Assembly: GCA_013287365.1 (NCBI GenBank)
Contig: JABDDY010000003.1
Coordinates: 1-47,386 of the forward strand
Direction: 5' to 3'
DNA length: 47,386 nt
Origin: Chlamydiota bacterium
GTDB taxonomy: Bacteria; Chlamydiota; Chlamydiia; Chlamydiales; Rhabdochlamydiaceae
The notes beneath the pieces are model-generated. The model was not told where the DNA came from. It saw nothing but the letters and a program-made list of their open reading frames with translations, and ran no database searches. A program made the translations under genes and the position numbers. Positions 1-8,842 of the stretch are shown piece after piece (the first letter of the stretch is position 1; each line of letters begins with the position of its first letter).

Positions 1-60
1 TATAGAATCTAAAAGCAATTAATCCGTTTTCCTAAAATCCTCAAAAAACGGCTAGTCCGG

Positions 61-1203
61 TTACGTGTCGATAAAGGGATGTCCATGGAAAAACTCTGAG
101 TTGCGATCTAATAAACGCTTAAGTTCTATTTGGTCGAGCTCCTCTTGCTCTGTTTGGGGTAATTGATCCACATGAGGGATGAAGGTGCCTCCCAATACCC
201 CTGAGCAAACCGTTCCGCTGATATTTTCAGGGATTACCGATCTGTTTTTTGGAAAGAGGTAAACATACTCTTCTTTTCCATCCTGCTTCACCTTGGTGTA
301 AATCATATAGTCCATGTGTCCATCTCCAGCCGCCGCATTAAGGGCAATCAGGTGACCTCTGACTGGAATCAGGCTTGTGTCATGATTTAACTCTCGACCA
401 CCTAACCCCGAACAATTAAAAATAATTTCCTCTGCAATCTCATCGAAAGATTGAACTTCTTGAAGTTGAATGGGAATGGCGCGTTTATTGACTTCAGCAA
501 TCAGCTGGTGCATGAGTGTCGTTGTGTTCATGAAATAGGTCATGTATTTCACATATCCATGATGAATGACTCCATTTCCAAAATCCAGGGATACATACTG
601 CCTAGGAGGAATTAAGCCCCGTTCTTCTAAATCTTCCACTCCAGCATCGGTATCAATACTAGAATAAATAGGCATGTATTTCACGGCCTCTCTAGTGATG
701 TAGGGATGCTCTCCACGATCGATGATTTGGTACGAGAGAAAGGTATGGAGGCCAATTTCATTTAAGTTCTCTTGCTCTTCGGGAGAAGTTTTGACCGATA
801 CGAGTGCAAAGTAGCCGGCTGCTCTCCAAGAGGGCAGGTCATAGAGACTTTTAGTAGAGATGCCGGCAACAGTAAACCCAAGTCGATCTAATTCTATAGC
901 TGCTGTCAGCCCCATGCATCCCGAACCAATCACCCTGATCGCTCTATGTTTATTTGGGTCTATGTTCTGGAAGAGCTCAATGGTTTTGTTTACAGATCCA
1001 AAAAGAGTTGTCCATCCAGACCCTCCATGGCCATAGCAGTTCACAATGATTTTTCCTAAATGGTGTCCCACTGAAAGATTAAATTTTCCATTGCGCATGG
1101 GACGGGTGCATACAATTTTTTTCGAAATCGTATCTCTAGAGAGAATGGGAGGAGTCAGCTTAACCATTTCGGATAGGCTTGCTACATTGTGGCTAAAATC
1201 CAA
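61..1203 (-). CDS. FAD-dependent oxidoreductase, D-amino-acid-oxidase (DAO)-like
   Basis: 380 aa ORF with Rossmann-type 'IRVIGSGCMGLTAAIELDRLGFTV' and 'NCSGLGGREL...PVRGHL' DAO-like motifs. Confidence 0.75.
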   Translation of the reverse strand: MDFSHNVASLSEMVKLTPPILSRDTISKKIVCTRPMRNGKFNLSVGHHLGKIIVNCYGHGGSGWTTLFGSVNKTIELFQNIDPNKHRAIRVIGSGCMGLTAAIELDRLGFTVAGISTKSLYDLPSWRAAGYFALVSVKTSPEEQENLNEIGLHTFLSYQIIDRGEHPYITREAVKYMPIYSSIDTDAGVEDLEERGLIPPRQYVSLDFGNGVIHHGYVKYMTYFMNTTTLMHQLIAEVNKRAIPIQLQEVQSFDEIAEEIIFNCSGLGGRELNHDTSLIPVRGHLIALNAAAGDGHMDYMIYTKVKQDGKEEYVYLFPKNRSVIPENISGTVCSGVLGGTFIPHVDQLPQTEQEELDQIELKRLLDRNSEFFHGHPFIDT

Positions 1204-1954
1204 AAAAGAGCCTCGCGTTTTGTGCCGTTTGTTCCTTCACCTCTTCCACGGTAATTCCCTTCACTTTCGCGAGGCACTGCGCGGTTTCATCAAGGTAAGC
1301 GGGCTCGTTTTGTTGACCGCGCCATTTTTGGGGAGCAAGGTAAGGAGCATCTGTTTCGATGAGCAGATGGTTGAGAGGAACATAGCGGGCAATTTCTCGC
1401 AAAGCTTCCGATTTTTTGAAGGTGAGAATGCCGCTTAAAGAAAGCAGCCAGCCCCTATCTAAAACCCCCTGTGCTTCTTCTTTTGTCCCTGTGAAACAGT
1501 GTAGAATCGCTTTGGGGCTTTTGTATTCTCTATCGGCTGCAGCAAAAAGATCAGCAAAAGCCTCTCTGCAGTGAAAAATCAGAGGAAGAGGGATCTTTTG
1601 AGCGAGCTGCATGTAGAGGCTTAAGAAGTGCTTTTGGATCTGTGGAGGTGAGTATTTGTAGAAATAATCAAGCCCCGTCTCTCCAATGGCTACAAGCTGC
1701 CCAGTCTCTGCTGCCTCCTCTACAATCGGAAAGAAAGAGTCGCCCTCATTTTCGACGTCATGGGGAGTGGTCGCCGCTGCATTGTAGACGATGTTGGGAA
1801 AGCGCGTTTGCAGTACTATCCCCTCTTTCAAAGAAGAGGCGTCTGTGCAAATATTGACGATATGAGTCACCCCAGCTCGAGTGGCTCGCAAAACGATGGC
1901 GTCTGCCTCTTTTACGAGCTCAGGGCCAGTTAAATGAGCGTGAGAATCAATCAT
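1193..1954 (-). CDS. tatD: TatD family metal-dependent deoxyribonuclease
   Basis: N-terminal MIDSHAHL, 'AIGETGLDYFYKYSPPQIQKHFL', 'HCREAF', 'LLIETDAPYLAP' are TatD signatures. Confidence 0.92.
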   Translation of the reverse strand: MIDSHAHLTGPELVKEADAIVLRATRAGVTHIVNICTDASSLKEGIVLQTRFPNIVYNAAATTPHDVENEGDSFFPIVEEAAETGQLVAIGETGLDYFYKYSPPQIQKHFLSLYMQLAQKIPLPLIFHCREAFADLFAAADREYKSPKAILHCFTGTKEEAQGVLDRGWLLSLSGILTFKKSEALREIARYVPLNHLLIETDAPYLAPQKWRGQQNEPAYLDETAQCLAKVKGITVEEVKEQTAQNARLFFGF

Positions 1955-1967
1955 AGGTAACCCTATT

Positions 1968-2642
1968 ATGCGTATCTTCCTTTTTTTGCTAATCCTCTAT
2001 TCCACCTCTAGCTTTGCAGCGATTAAAGCTCTGATTTTCGACTTTGGCGGAGTAGTCGCTGTTACCGATCGCTCTCCCGTGATGCAGCTGATCTTGAAGA
2101 CCTTTCCCGATGCGGACCCACATGATTTTGATGGGGACAAACTCTACATTGCCCTGAATGAAGGGGAGGGCTTTTGGGAGGATTACGCCTATTACCACCG
2201 CAAGGCCCATCCGCTTGGCCATTTACCTGTGGGTTTTATGGAGCAGATAAATAGCGCTTTAACTCAAATCGTGCGACTCAATCCTGAGGTGCAGGCCCTT
2301 GTCCAAGAGCTCAAAGAGGAGGGCTACATTGTGGGGCTGCTTTCCAATACATCAGCTGCGCGTGCCACATTTTTGCGAAGAGGAGGCTATTACGCCCCCT
2401 TTTCTCCCGCGATCATTTCGTCGGACTTTAAGGTCCAAAAGCCCGATGCAGAGATCTATCGCATCTTGCTACGCACGCTCAATTTGCCAGCTAGAGAAGT
2501 TGTTTTTATCGATAACAAAACCAGAAATGTCGAGACAGCAAGAAAACTCGGAATGGAGGGGATCGTCTTTACCTCCGGATCTCAGCTCAGGGCTGATTTA
2601 GCAAAGATTTTATCTCGAGCCGAAAAAGCTCCTGCGCAGTGA
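1968..2642 (+). CDS. HAD-superfamily (subfamily IA-like) hydrolase with N-terminal signal-peptide-like segment
   Basis: 'ALIFDFGGVVAV', 'GLLSNTS', 'QKPDAEIYRILL', 'VVFIDNKTRNVETARKLGMEGIVF'; N-terminus MRIFLFLLILYSTSSFA. Confidence 0.8.
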   Translation: MRIFLFLLILYSTSSFAAIKALIFDFGGVVAVTDRSPVMQLILKTFPDADPHDFDGDKLYIALNEGEGFWEDYAYYHRKAHPLGHLPVGFMEQINSALTQIVRLNPEVQALVQELKEEGYIVGLLSNTSAARATFLRRGGYYAPFSPAIISSDFKVQKPDAEIYRILLRTLNLPAREVVFIDNKTRNVETARKLGMEGIVFTSGSQLRADLAKILSRAEKAPAQ

Positions 2643-3480
2643 CCTGGTGCACCTGCCTTTTTTTTTCGGCTATCTCTGGAATCGGTTCAAGCAGAGGGTC
2701 GAAATAGGGCTCTACTTTCTCATAAGTGTACCCTCTGACAAAATCGGTTCCTGAAAAAGCACCTTTAAGCTCCTCATCGATCAATTTTTGCCAATTTCTC
2801 TCCCAATGATGGCCCCAGGTCTTGACTTTGTGTCTGAGCTCTTGTTCTTGCCTGACCCAGCTATAATGGTGGACAAGGGGCGCGCCTTTGGTATCTTTTA
2901 CCTCCTGCTCTTTTTTACCAGGGACCTTGTGGAAAATGCCGCACCTCTCATCGGGATGAAGTAGAAGTTCTGGGTGCAGGGCAGAACGTCTAATCAGGAG
3001 CGGGCCATTTGGCTGCTCTTTGGCGCGCAGAGAGGCGCTGCGAAAGTACCAGTAGGTGGCAAATCGAATCGCTGTATAGGATGAAAGAGCAAATGTAGAG
3101 AGAAAGTGGCCCAATTTCTCTTTTTCAAAAAGCTCATCGACATCGCAAAAGAGCACCCACTCAATCTCAGAGGACAAGAAGAAACTGCCCACATAGCGCG
3201 CAGTATTGTGCCAGTGTGTGGCCCAATCGGGGCTTTCGGGAACAAGGCGCGCCGGGGTGCCAAAGAGCTCTGTCTGGCTGTAGGCAAACTCGATAAAGTC
3301 TACTTGTGGATAGAGCGCATAGAGTGTCTCTAAAAGGGGCCGATTTTCTCTTGTTCCATCATAAAAATGGTCACAGACAGGGATGAGGAGCTGAGCACAG
3401 TAAGGGGAAAGAGCCTCTAGGCAGGCTCTTAAGAAGCGTACATCATGAGTACAAAAACTGAGAATAGCTGCGAGCTTGAT
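2587..3480 (-). CDS. Glycosyltransferase family 2/92-like protein; open frame continues upstream of the listed GTG start to about 3480 without a canonical start
   Basis: 'EWVLFCDVDELFE' and 'TIKLAAILSFCTHDVRFLRACLEALSPYCAQLLIPVCDHFYDGTRENR' read from the reverse complement in the same frame as the 201 aa ORF. Confidence 0.65.
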   Translation of the reverse strand: MKLAAILSFCTHDVRFLRACLEALSPYCAQLLIPVCDHFYDGTRENRPLLETLYALYPQVDFIEFAYSQTELFGTPARLVPESPDWATHWHNTARYVGSFFLSSEIEWVLFCDVDELFEKEKLGHFLSTFALSSYTAIRFATYWYFRSASLRAKEQPNGPLLIRRSALHPELLLHPDERCGIFHKVPGKKEQEVKDTKGAPLVHHYSWVRQEQELRHKVKTWGHHWERNWQKLIDEELKGAFSGTDFVRGYTYEKVEPYFDPLLEPIPEIAEKKRQVHQVTAQELFRLEIKSLLNQP

Positions 3481-3528
3481 TGTCCGGACTACCTTTTAAC
3501 TGGACATTAGTCACAAAAATAAAAAAAT

Positions 3529-4767
3529 TCAATACAGCAGATATTTCTTCCTTTTTTCTAAGAACAGCTCTCTTTTTCCCTCATCATAAGAGGCCATTTT
3601 CCAGCCGATGTACCTTTGCTCTTCCATGATCTTGAGGATCTGCTCTGTTCCATTGACCTTGCAAAAGGAGGTGCGCTCCACAGCCGTCAGCTGCTGCAGC
3701 CTCTTCTCAAACTGCTTGGGGTAAAGAGACTTGAGGATGCCGATGAGCAGGTATTGGACGGCCAGGGGCTTATAAATTTTGGCAGAGGTGATCACAATCT
3801 TGATGCCATCGCAATCCTGGTCTTTGTAGAGCCCATAAAAAGGTCTGTAAGAAAAGGGAACAAAGGTGACCCCGGGCAATTTTTGTGCATTGAGTTTTTC
3901 TGCGAAAAGCCCTCCTTTGATCCAAGGGGCGCCCACTACCTTAAAGGGAAGCGTGTAGCCAATGCCGATGTTGACAAGGCCGGTCGCTCCCAAAATCCCT
4001 GTCGAGGCGTAATAAAAGGGAGTATCAGATTCAGGGATGTAGGGGCTTGTGGGAAGCCAAGGCAATCCTGTTTCTTTGAAGGTCATCTCTCGCCCCCAGC
4101 CACGCATGGCCACCACTTGCAAGTGGCATCCGATCCGATACTCGCCATTAAAAAAGCGAGCGAGCTCTCCAATTGTCATGCCATGACAGTAGGGAACATT
4201 GATGTATCCGAGAAAAGAGCGCCATTTGTCCTCTAGCATGGGGCCATCGACAATGAGACCTCCTAAGGGGTTGGGACGATCGAGGACAATGACGGGAATT
4301 TTGCGTTTAGCAGCCTCTTCCATGGCGTAAAACAGGGTTGAGGCATAGGTGTAGGAGCGGCAGCCAATTTCCTGAATGTCATAGACGAGCAGATCGACCT
4401 TCTTGAGCATTTCTGCTGTGGGACGACGTGTCTTGCCATGGAGGCTATAGATCGGAACGCCTCTTAAGGTTTGAGGCTGGTTTTTCCCCCCCTCCATCTC
4501 TTCGCTCGATCTGCCGATGCCATTGAGTCCATGTTCAGGAGAAAAGATTGCGGTTAAGGTAAACGTCCCTTGATGCTCAAAAAACAGATCAATGGTCGAG
4601 CGGAGCTGCCTATTTACCCCTGTCTGGTTAGTGATGAGCCCTACCCGTTTTGCCTTTAAAGAGTCTGAAAATTTTTCTGCAAAAAAACGGTCAATGCCGA
4701 GGGTCACCTCAGCACAAGTGAGGGGTTTTGTCAGGAGAAGGAGGAGAGCGAGAAGGAGTCTATACAC
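3529..4767 (-). CDS. DUF1343 / NamZ-like exo-beta-N-acetylmuramidase family protein, secreted
   Basis: Signal peptide, 'GLITNQTGVNRQLRSTIDLF', 'FSPEHGLNG', 'DIQEIGCRSYTYASTL', 'VLDRPNPLGG' typical of DUF1343. Confidence 0.85.
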   Translation of the reverse strand: MYRLLLALLLLLTKPLTCAEVTLGIDRFFAEKFSDSLKAKRVGLITNQTGVNRQLRSTIDLFFEHQGTFTLTAIFSPEHGLNGIGRSSEEMEGGKNQPQTLRGVPIYSLHGKTRRPTAEMLKKVDLLVYDIQEIGCRSYTYASTLFYAMEEAAKRKIPVIVLDRPNPLGGLIVDGPMLEDKWRSFLGYINVPYCHGMTIGELARFFNGEYRIGCHLQVVAMRGWGREMTFKETGLPWLPTSPYIPESDTPFYYASTGILGATGLVNIGIGYTLPFKVVGAPWIKGGLFAEKLNAQKLPGVTFVPFSYRPFYGLYKDQDCDGIKIVITSAKIYKPLAVQYLLIGILKSLYPKQFEKRLQQLTAVERTSFCKVNGTEQILKIMEEQRYIGWKMASYDEGKRELFLEKRKKYLLY

Positions 4768-4934
4768 AAACTACCTCAAAAATTGGTTTCTGCCGGCGTT
4801 GGCAGCCATGGAATTTTAGCCCGCCTGTATCGCTCAACTTATTCAAGTTGAGCTGCTTCGGCGCCGGCTTCGCCTGACTCAAATTCCGGGCGCCGCCTTG
4901 GCATATTCCCAATTTTTGAGGTAGTTTGTGTATA
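4761..4934. repeat. MITE-like hairpin element with 26 bp perfect terminal inverted repeats and inner hairpin
   Basis: TATACACAAACTACCTCAAAAATTGG (4761-4786) is the exact reverse complement of 4909-4934; internal GCTCAACTT-ATTC-AAGTTGAGC. Confidence 0.85.
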
Positions 4935-4968
4935 CACATTGGGTTCTCTTGAGCTAAAATGAGGGGGT

Positions 4969-5703
4969 ATGTTACTTGCCGACCAGGGGATTCTCCTTTC
5001 AGCTTATTTTCAGGCCGATTTTTTTGGTAAATGTATTTTCATCGCTCTTTTCTCTCTCTCCGTCGTCTGCTGGGTTGTCCTTGTGCACAAGACCATTGCA
5101 ACGAGAAAGGTGCAGGCCTTAGGGCTTGCTTTCGAGCGCGTCTTTGATAAAAGGCGGGATCAGCTGCTCTCTCTGTCTCTAGAGGAGATGCCAAAATCTG
5201 CAACCATGCGACGGGTGCATCCCTTTGCGCAGGTCTTTTTATCCTTAAAGCAAAAGACGCTCGAGATCCTAAATAAGAATCACTACTTTGCAGAGGCTGA
5301 GGCCCAAGAGGTCTACTTAAGCCGCGGCGATTTAGAGCTTGTGGAGTCTTATGTACTGACTACCATTTCTGCAGAGACCAAAAGCCTTGAGAAAAACCTC
5401 TTTGTCCTCTCGACGATTGTGACCTTAGCCCCCTTTTTGGGGCTGCTTGGGACTGTTTGGGGGATTTTGCTCACCTTTGGCCAGCTCCAGGGTGGAGGGA
5501 CCGCCTCTTCAAACACCGCGATCATCGGAGGGCTTTCCACAGCACTTGCCACAACAGTGCTCGGTCTTGTGATTGCCATCCCCGCGCTGATTTTTCACAA
5601 TTACTTGCGCAACGCGATTAAGTATTTCTCGACAGACATGGAGGATTTTCTCTATCGTCTGCTCTCTACTCTTGAGCTGCAATACCGCAAGCCAAAATCT
5701 TAA
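4969..5703 (+). CDS. tolQ: MotA/TolQ/ExbB proton channel family protein
   Basis: Three-TM protein with 'LAPFLGLLGTVWGILLTFGQL...IIGGLSTALATTVLGLVIAIPALIFHNYL'. Confidence 0.9.
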   Translation: MLLADQGILLSAYFQADFFGKCIFIALFSLSVVCWVVLVHKTIATRKVQALGLAFERVFDKRRDQLLSLSLEEMPKSATMRRVHPFAQVFLSLKQKTLEILNKNHYFAEAEAQEVYLSRGDLELVESYVLTTISAETKSLEKNLFVLSTIVTLAPFLGLLGTVWGILLTFGQLQGGGTASSNTAIIGGLSTALATTVLGLVIAIPALIFHNYLRNAIKYFSTDMEDFLYRLLSTLELQYRKPKS

Positions 5704-5708
5704 ATTCT

Positions 5709-6134
5709 ATGCGACGAAGACGTCTCGGAGAGCCTGATTACTTGGGAGACAGTGGGGGGATCAACCTCACCCCTCTCATCGATGTTGTCTTTGTCGTGCT
5801 CATTCTCTTCATCTTAATCGCTCCGATGCTCGAGCTCGAGCGGGTGCAGCTGGCTTCTGGATCGCTTAAGGAAAAAGAGGCGCTCGCTATTCCAGGAGAA
5901 AAGTTCCTGACCATTCACGTGCAAGCAGACAATACGATCCTTGTCAATCGGAGCAAAGTCGCTCTTGCGGGGCTGGTGCCTCTTCTCCAGGCACTTCATG
6001 CCAAAAACCCACAGGCTATTCCGCAGCTTTTTCACGACAAGAAGGCCTATTTTGGCACCTACCAGGCGGTGAAAAATGCTGTGGAGGCCGCTGGGTTTGA
6101 GGAGTTGGATCTGATTCTTGAACCTCAGAAGTGA
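5709..6134 (+). CDS. tolR: ExbD/TolR family biopolymer transport protein
   Basis: 'INLTPLIDVVFVVLILFILIAPML' signature, immediately downstream of tolQ. Confidence 0.9.
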   Translation: MRRRRLGEPDYLGDSGGINLTPLIDVVFVVLILFILIAPMLELERVQLASGSLKEKEALAIPGEKFLTIHVQADNTILVNRSKVALAGLVPLLQALHAKNPQAIPQLFHDKKAYFGTYQAVKNAVEAAGFEELDLILEPQK

Positions 6135-6160
6135 ATGCGCAAAAAAATCATAAGTCACTC

Positions 6161-6224
6161 ATATACAGCATCTTTATTTACAGATTCCATTAAATCTGTA
6201 AATCTGTTAATATTAACTGTATAT
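6161..6224. promoter_or_regulatory. Candidate operator/promoter of the toxin-antitoxin pair: nested inverted repeats
   Basis: TTTACAGATT(6177-6186)-ccatta-AATCTGTAAA(6193-6202) perfect 10 bp IR, plus outer ATATACAG(6161-6168)/CTGTATAT(6217-6224). Confidence 0.55.
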
Positions 6225-6238
6225 AGGAGGATAAGTGC

Positions 6239-6490
6239 ATGTCGATGAGAGAGAACCTATTCCGGATGACTATAGATATTCCAGTTGAGGATCATAAACG
6301 TCTTAAGGCTCTGGCTGCGATTATAGGTACAAGCATGAGAGATCTTGTTGCTGAATGGATTCATGGAAATTTGTACAGCAAAAATTCACCCAACGCGGCA
6401 ACTCTAAAGGCCATTGATAATATCGAAAAAGGAAAGGGCTTAGTTAAAGCCAAAGATGCTGATGATTTGTTCAAGAAGTTGGGTATTTAG
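6239..6490 (+). CDS. Antitoxin, ribbon-helix-helix/RelB-like
   Basis: 83 aa: 'FRMTIDIPVEDHKRLKALAAIIGTSMRDLVAEWI'; directly upstream of a YafQ-like toxin with abutting stop/start. Confidence 0.75.
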   Translation: MSMRENLFRMTIDIPVEDHKRLKALAAIIGTSMRDLVAEWIHGNLYSKNSPNAATLKAIDNIEKGKGLVKAKDADDLFKKLGI

Positions 6491-6756
6491 TGCTACAGCC
6501 AATTTATCTTCGTTCTTTTGAGAGAGAGCTAAAAAAAGCAAAAAAACGCGGTCTTGATATGTCAAAAATCAAGGATGTTATAACAGACCTTATCAATGAG
6601 AAACCTCTAGATGAAAAGCATAGGAACCATAAGCTAAAAGGGAACTTTAATGGATACTGGGAATGTCATATCACACCTGAGTGGCTTTTAATATACAAAA
6701 AAGACAACAAAAACATTTACTTTGCCCGAACTGGCACACACTCGGATCTCTTCTAG
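6490..6756 (+). CDS. RelE/ParE superfamily toxin, YafQ-like
   Basis: 88 aa: 'RSFERELKKAKKRGLDMSKIKDVITDLINEKPLDEKHRNHKLKGNFNGYWECHITPEWLLIYKKDNKNIYFARTGTHSDLF'. Confidence 0.85.
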   Translation: MLQPIYLRSFERELKKAKKRGLDMSKIKDVITDLINEKPLDEKHRNHKLKGNFNGYWECHITPEWLLIYKKDNKNIYFARTGTHSDLF

Positions 6757-6784
6757 TTTTTAGTTTATAAAAAGAGTGCCAATC

Positions 6785-7534
6785 ATGAGAAAAATTTGTT
6801 CGATTGTTGTTGCCGCACATCTGCTTTTGCTCTGTTTGATGGCCTTTGCTGTAAATTTCAAAGGGAAAAAGCAGAAAAAGGCTTTAGTTGTAAAGTCTAT
6901 CGTCCAAAATGTGCAGCCTACTATTTTAGCTCTTCCTACACCTGTGAAAAGCTCAAGTCCCGCTTCTAAACCCTCTGCCGTTTCACCACCTTCTCCCTCT
7001 CCTCCTCGTCAATTAGCAGAGAGTAAACCAAAAAAGACAACTCTTCCCGCGCCCAAAAAAGAGGCCAAAAAAGGAAGTAGCGCTATCCTTGAGAAAAAAG
7101 CGACGGCTCAAAAAAAACCAGCGAGCACAGAGACGATGAAGCTGCTCAAAGAGCTCGAACAGAGTCTCACTAGAATTGAAAAACCAGCGAGCTCTGCGGC
7201 TCCTTCTTCTGCTCGCAGCACGCTCCAAAGACCGCTTCTCAAGATCGATTCTCTGGCGCTCTTTGGTGAAAAGGGAGATGAGGAATATGAGGCGGCGCTC
7301 ATTGCCACTTTGCATGAAGAGCTGAGTTTGCCGGAGTTTGGAGAGGTCAAAATAAAGCTCACTCTGCAAAACAATGGCCGTTTTGTTAAAATGGAAATCG
7401 TAGGGGCTAAAAACGCTAAAAACCAGCGCTACCTAGAGGAGGAGCTTCCTAGAATGCACTTCCCTAGGTTTAGTGGAGCGCTCGTGAGCCGAAAAGAGAG
7501 CGCGTTTTTGATCACCTTTTGCAATAAGTCATGA
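6785..7534 (+). CDS. TonB/TolA-like periplasmic-spanning protein
   Basis: N-terminal TM, Pro/Lys/Ala-rich spacer, C-terminal 'VKIKLTLQNNGRFVKMEIVGAKNAKNQRYLEEELPRMHFPRF' TonB-C-like; position between tolR and tolB. Confidence 0.75.
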   Translation: MRKICSIVVAAHLLLLCLMAFAVNFKGKKQKKALVVKSIVQNVQPTILALPTPVKSSSPASKPSAVSPPSPSPPRQLAESKPKKTTLPAPKKEAKKGSSAILEKKATAQKKPASTETMKLLKELEQSLTRIEKPASSAAPSSARSTLQRPLLKIDSLALFGEKGDEEYEAALIATLHEELSLPEFGEVKIKLTLQNNGRFVKMEIVGAKNAKNQRYLEEELPRMHFPRFSGALVSRKESAFLITFCNKS

Positions 7535-8841
7535 GATTTTGGGTATTTTGGTTCCTTCTTTTTGCGCCTCTTTTTGCTGAAGAGGAGATTCGCGTTGAAC
7601 TGACAACGGCTGAAAAGCTCTCGCCTCTCTATATAAGTAGGTGGTCCTCTTCGGGTTTTCCGAAAAGTTATGCAGAAGAGCTGCGCTCTGTACTCGAGTT
7701 TGATCTGCGCACCTGCGGCTTTTGCAAGCTCATGGCTGTCAGTGAGGAGATGGAAAGATCGCTCTCTCTTGCCGATGAGAGCCTGGCCTTTCAAAAAATC
7801 GGCGGACAGGGAGCCCACTATGTTCTTAAAGGGGCGCTTGTAGATAAAAAGCTGACCCTCTCTGTCTTTTCTCTAAAAGCGGGGACGCTCAAGCAGTTTC
7901 AAAACATTGCGCTCACAGGGGATTTAGCCAGTGATAGACGCCAAATTCATAAACTCTCTGATGCAATAGTCAAGCTCCTCTTTAACAAGGAAGGGGTGGC
8001 CAATTCTCGCATCCTCTACTCGGTGCAGGCAAGCCCTCAAGATACCAAGTGGCGCTCGGAGATCTGGGAATGCGACTTTGATGGGAAAAATATCAGGCAA
8101 GTCACCAAAGAAGAGAGCTACTCGATTACCCCTGTTCTCATCCCTTCTGGCAATGGCTTTCTCTATGTTTGCTACAAAACGGGACAACCCAAGATCTACC
8201 GCGCAGGACTGAAAAGTCGCACGGGAGAGAGGATTCTCGACATCCGCGGCAACCAGATGCTCCCCGCCATTTCTCCAAAGCGCGATAAAATGGCCTTCAT
8301 TTGCGATGCATCGGGAAGAGCTGATCTTTTTGTTCAACTCCTTGGTGCAGATGGCACATTGCAAGGCAAGCCATCGCAGCTTTTTTCCTATCCTGGCTCG
8401 ACCCAAGGCTCTCCTACCTTTAGTCCCGACGGCTTAAAAATCGCCTTTGTTTCTGATAAAGATGGCTCGCCGCGCATCTATCTCATTTCCTCAACACCGG
8501 GAGTAGGGCGCGCTCAGCCTGTCTTGCTGACGAAAATAAATCGGGAAAATACCTGTCCCTCGTGGTCTCCCGATGGTACGAAATTAGCCTATAGTGCTAA
8601 AAGTAATGGAGTGAGACAGATCTGGATTTATGACTTTGCGATGAGGGAAGAGCGGGAGCTCACTTCAGGGCCTGGCAACAAGGAAAACCCTGTATGGGCC
8701 CCAGATAGTTTGCACATTGTGTTTAACTCCACCGATCCCTCCTCTTCGGAGCTCTATATAGTCAACCTCAACCAGAGTGAAACGATCAAGATTTCACAAG
8801 GCCCAGGCAAAAAACATTACCCAACATGGGGACATCGCTAG
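7531..8841 (+). CDS. tolB: TolB beta-propeller translocation protein
   Basis: Repeated 'SPDG.KIAF.SDKDGSPRIY', 'CPSWSPDGTKLAYSAKSNGVRQIW', 'NPVWAPDSLHIVF' WD40-like motifs; signal peptide. Confidence 0.92.
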   Translation: MRFWVFWFLLFAPLFAEEEIRVELTTAEKLSPLYISRWSSSGFPKSYAEELRSVLEFDLRTCGFCKLMAVSEEMERSLSLADESLAFQKIGGQGAHYVLKGALVDKKLTLSVFSLKAGTLKQFQNIALTGDLASDRRQIHKLSDAIVKLLFNKEGVANSRILYSVQASPQDTKWRSEIWECDFDGKNIRQVTKEESYSITPVLIPSGNGFLYVCYKTGQPKIYRAGLKSRTGERILDIRGNQMLPAISPKRDKMAFICDASGRADLFVQLLGADGTLQGKPSQLFSYPGSTQGSPTFSPDGLKIAFVSDKDGSPRIYLISSTPGVGRAQPVLLTKINRENTCPSWSPDGTKLAYSAKSNGVRQIWIYDFAMREERELTSGPGNKENPVWAPDSLHIVFNSTDPSSSELYIVNLNQSETIKISQGPGKKHYPTWGHR

Positions 8842-8842
8842 T

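Noticed and set aside
1046-1438. 130 aa plus-strand ORF
   Set aside because: Antisense across the ends of the oxidoreductase and TatD genes; composition looks like shadow ORF
7429-7818. 129 aa minus-strand ORF at tolA/tolB junction
   Set aside because: Overlaps two well-supported plus-strand genes
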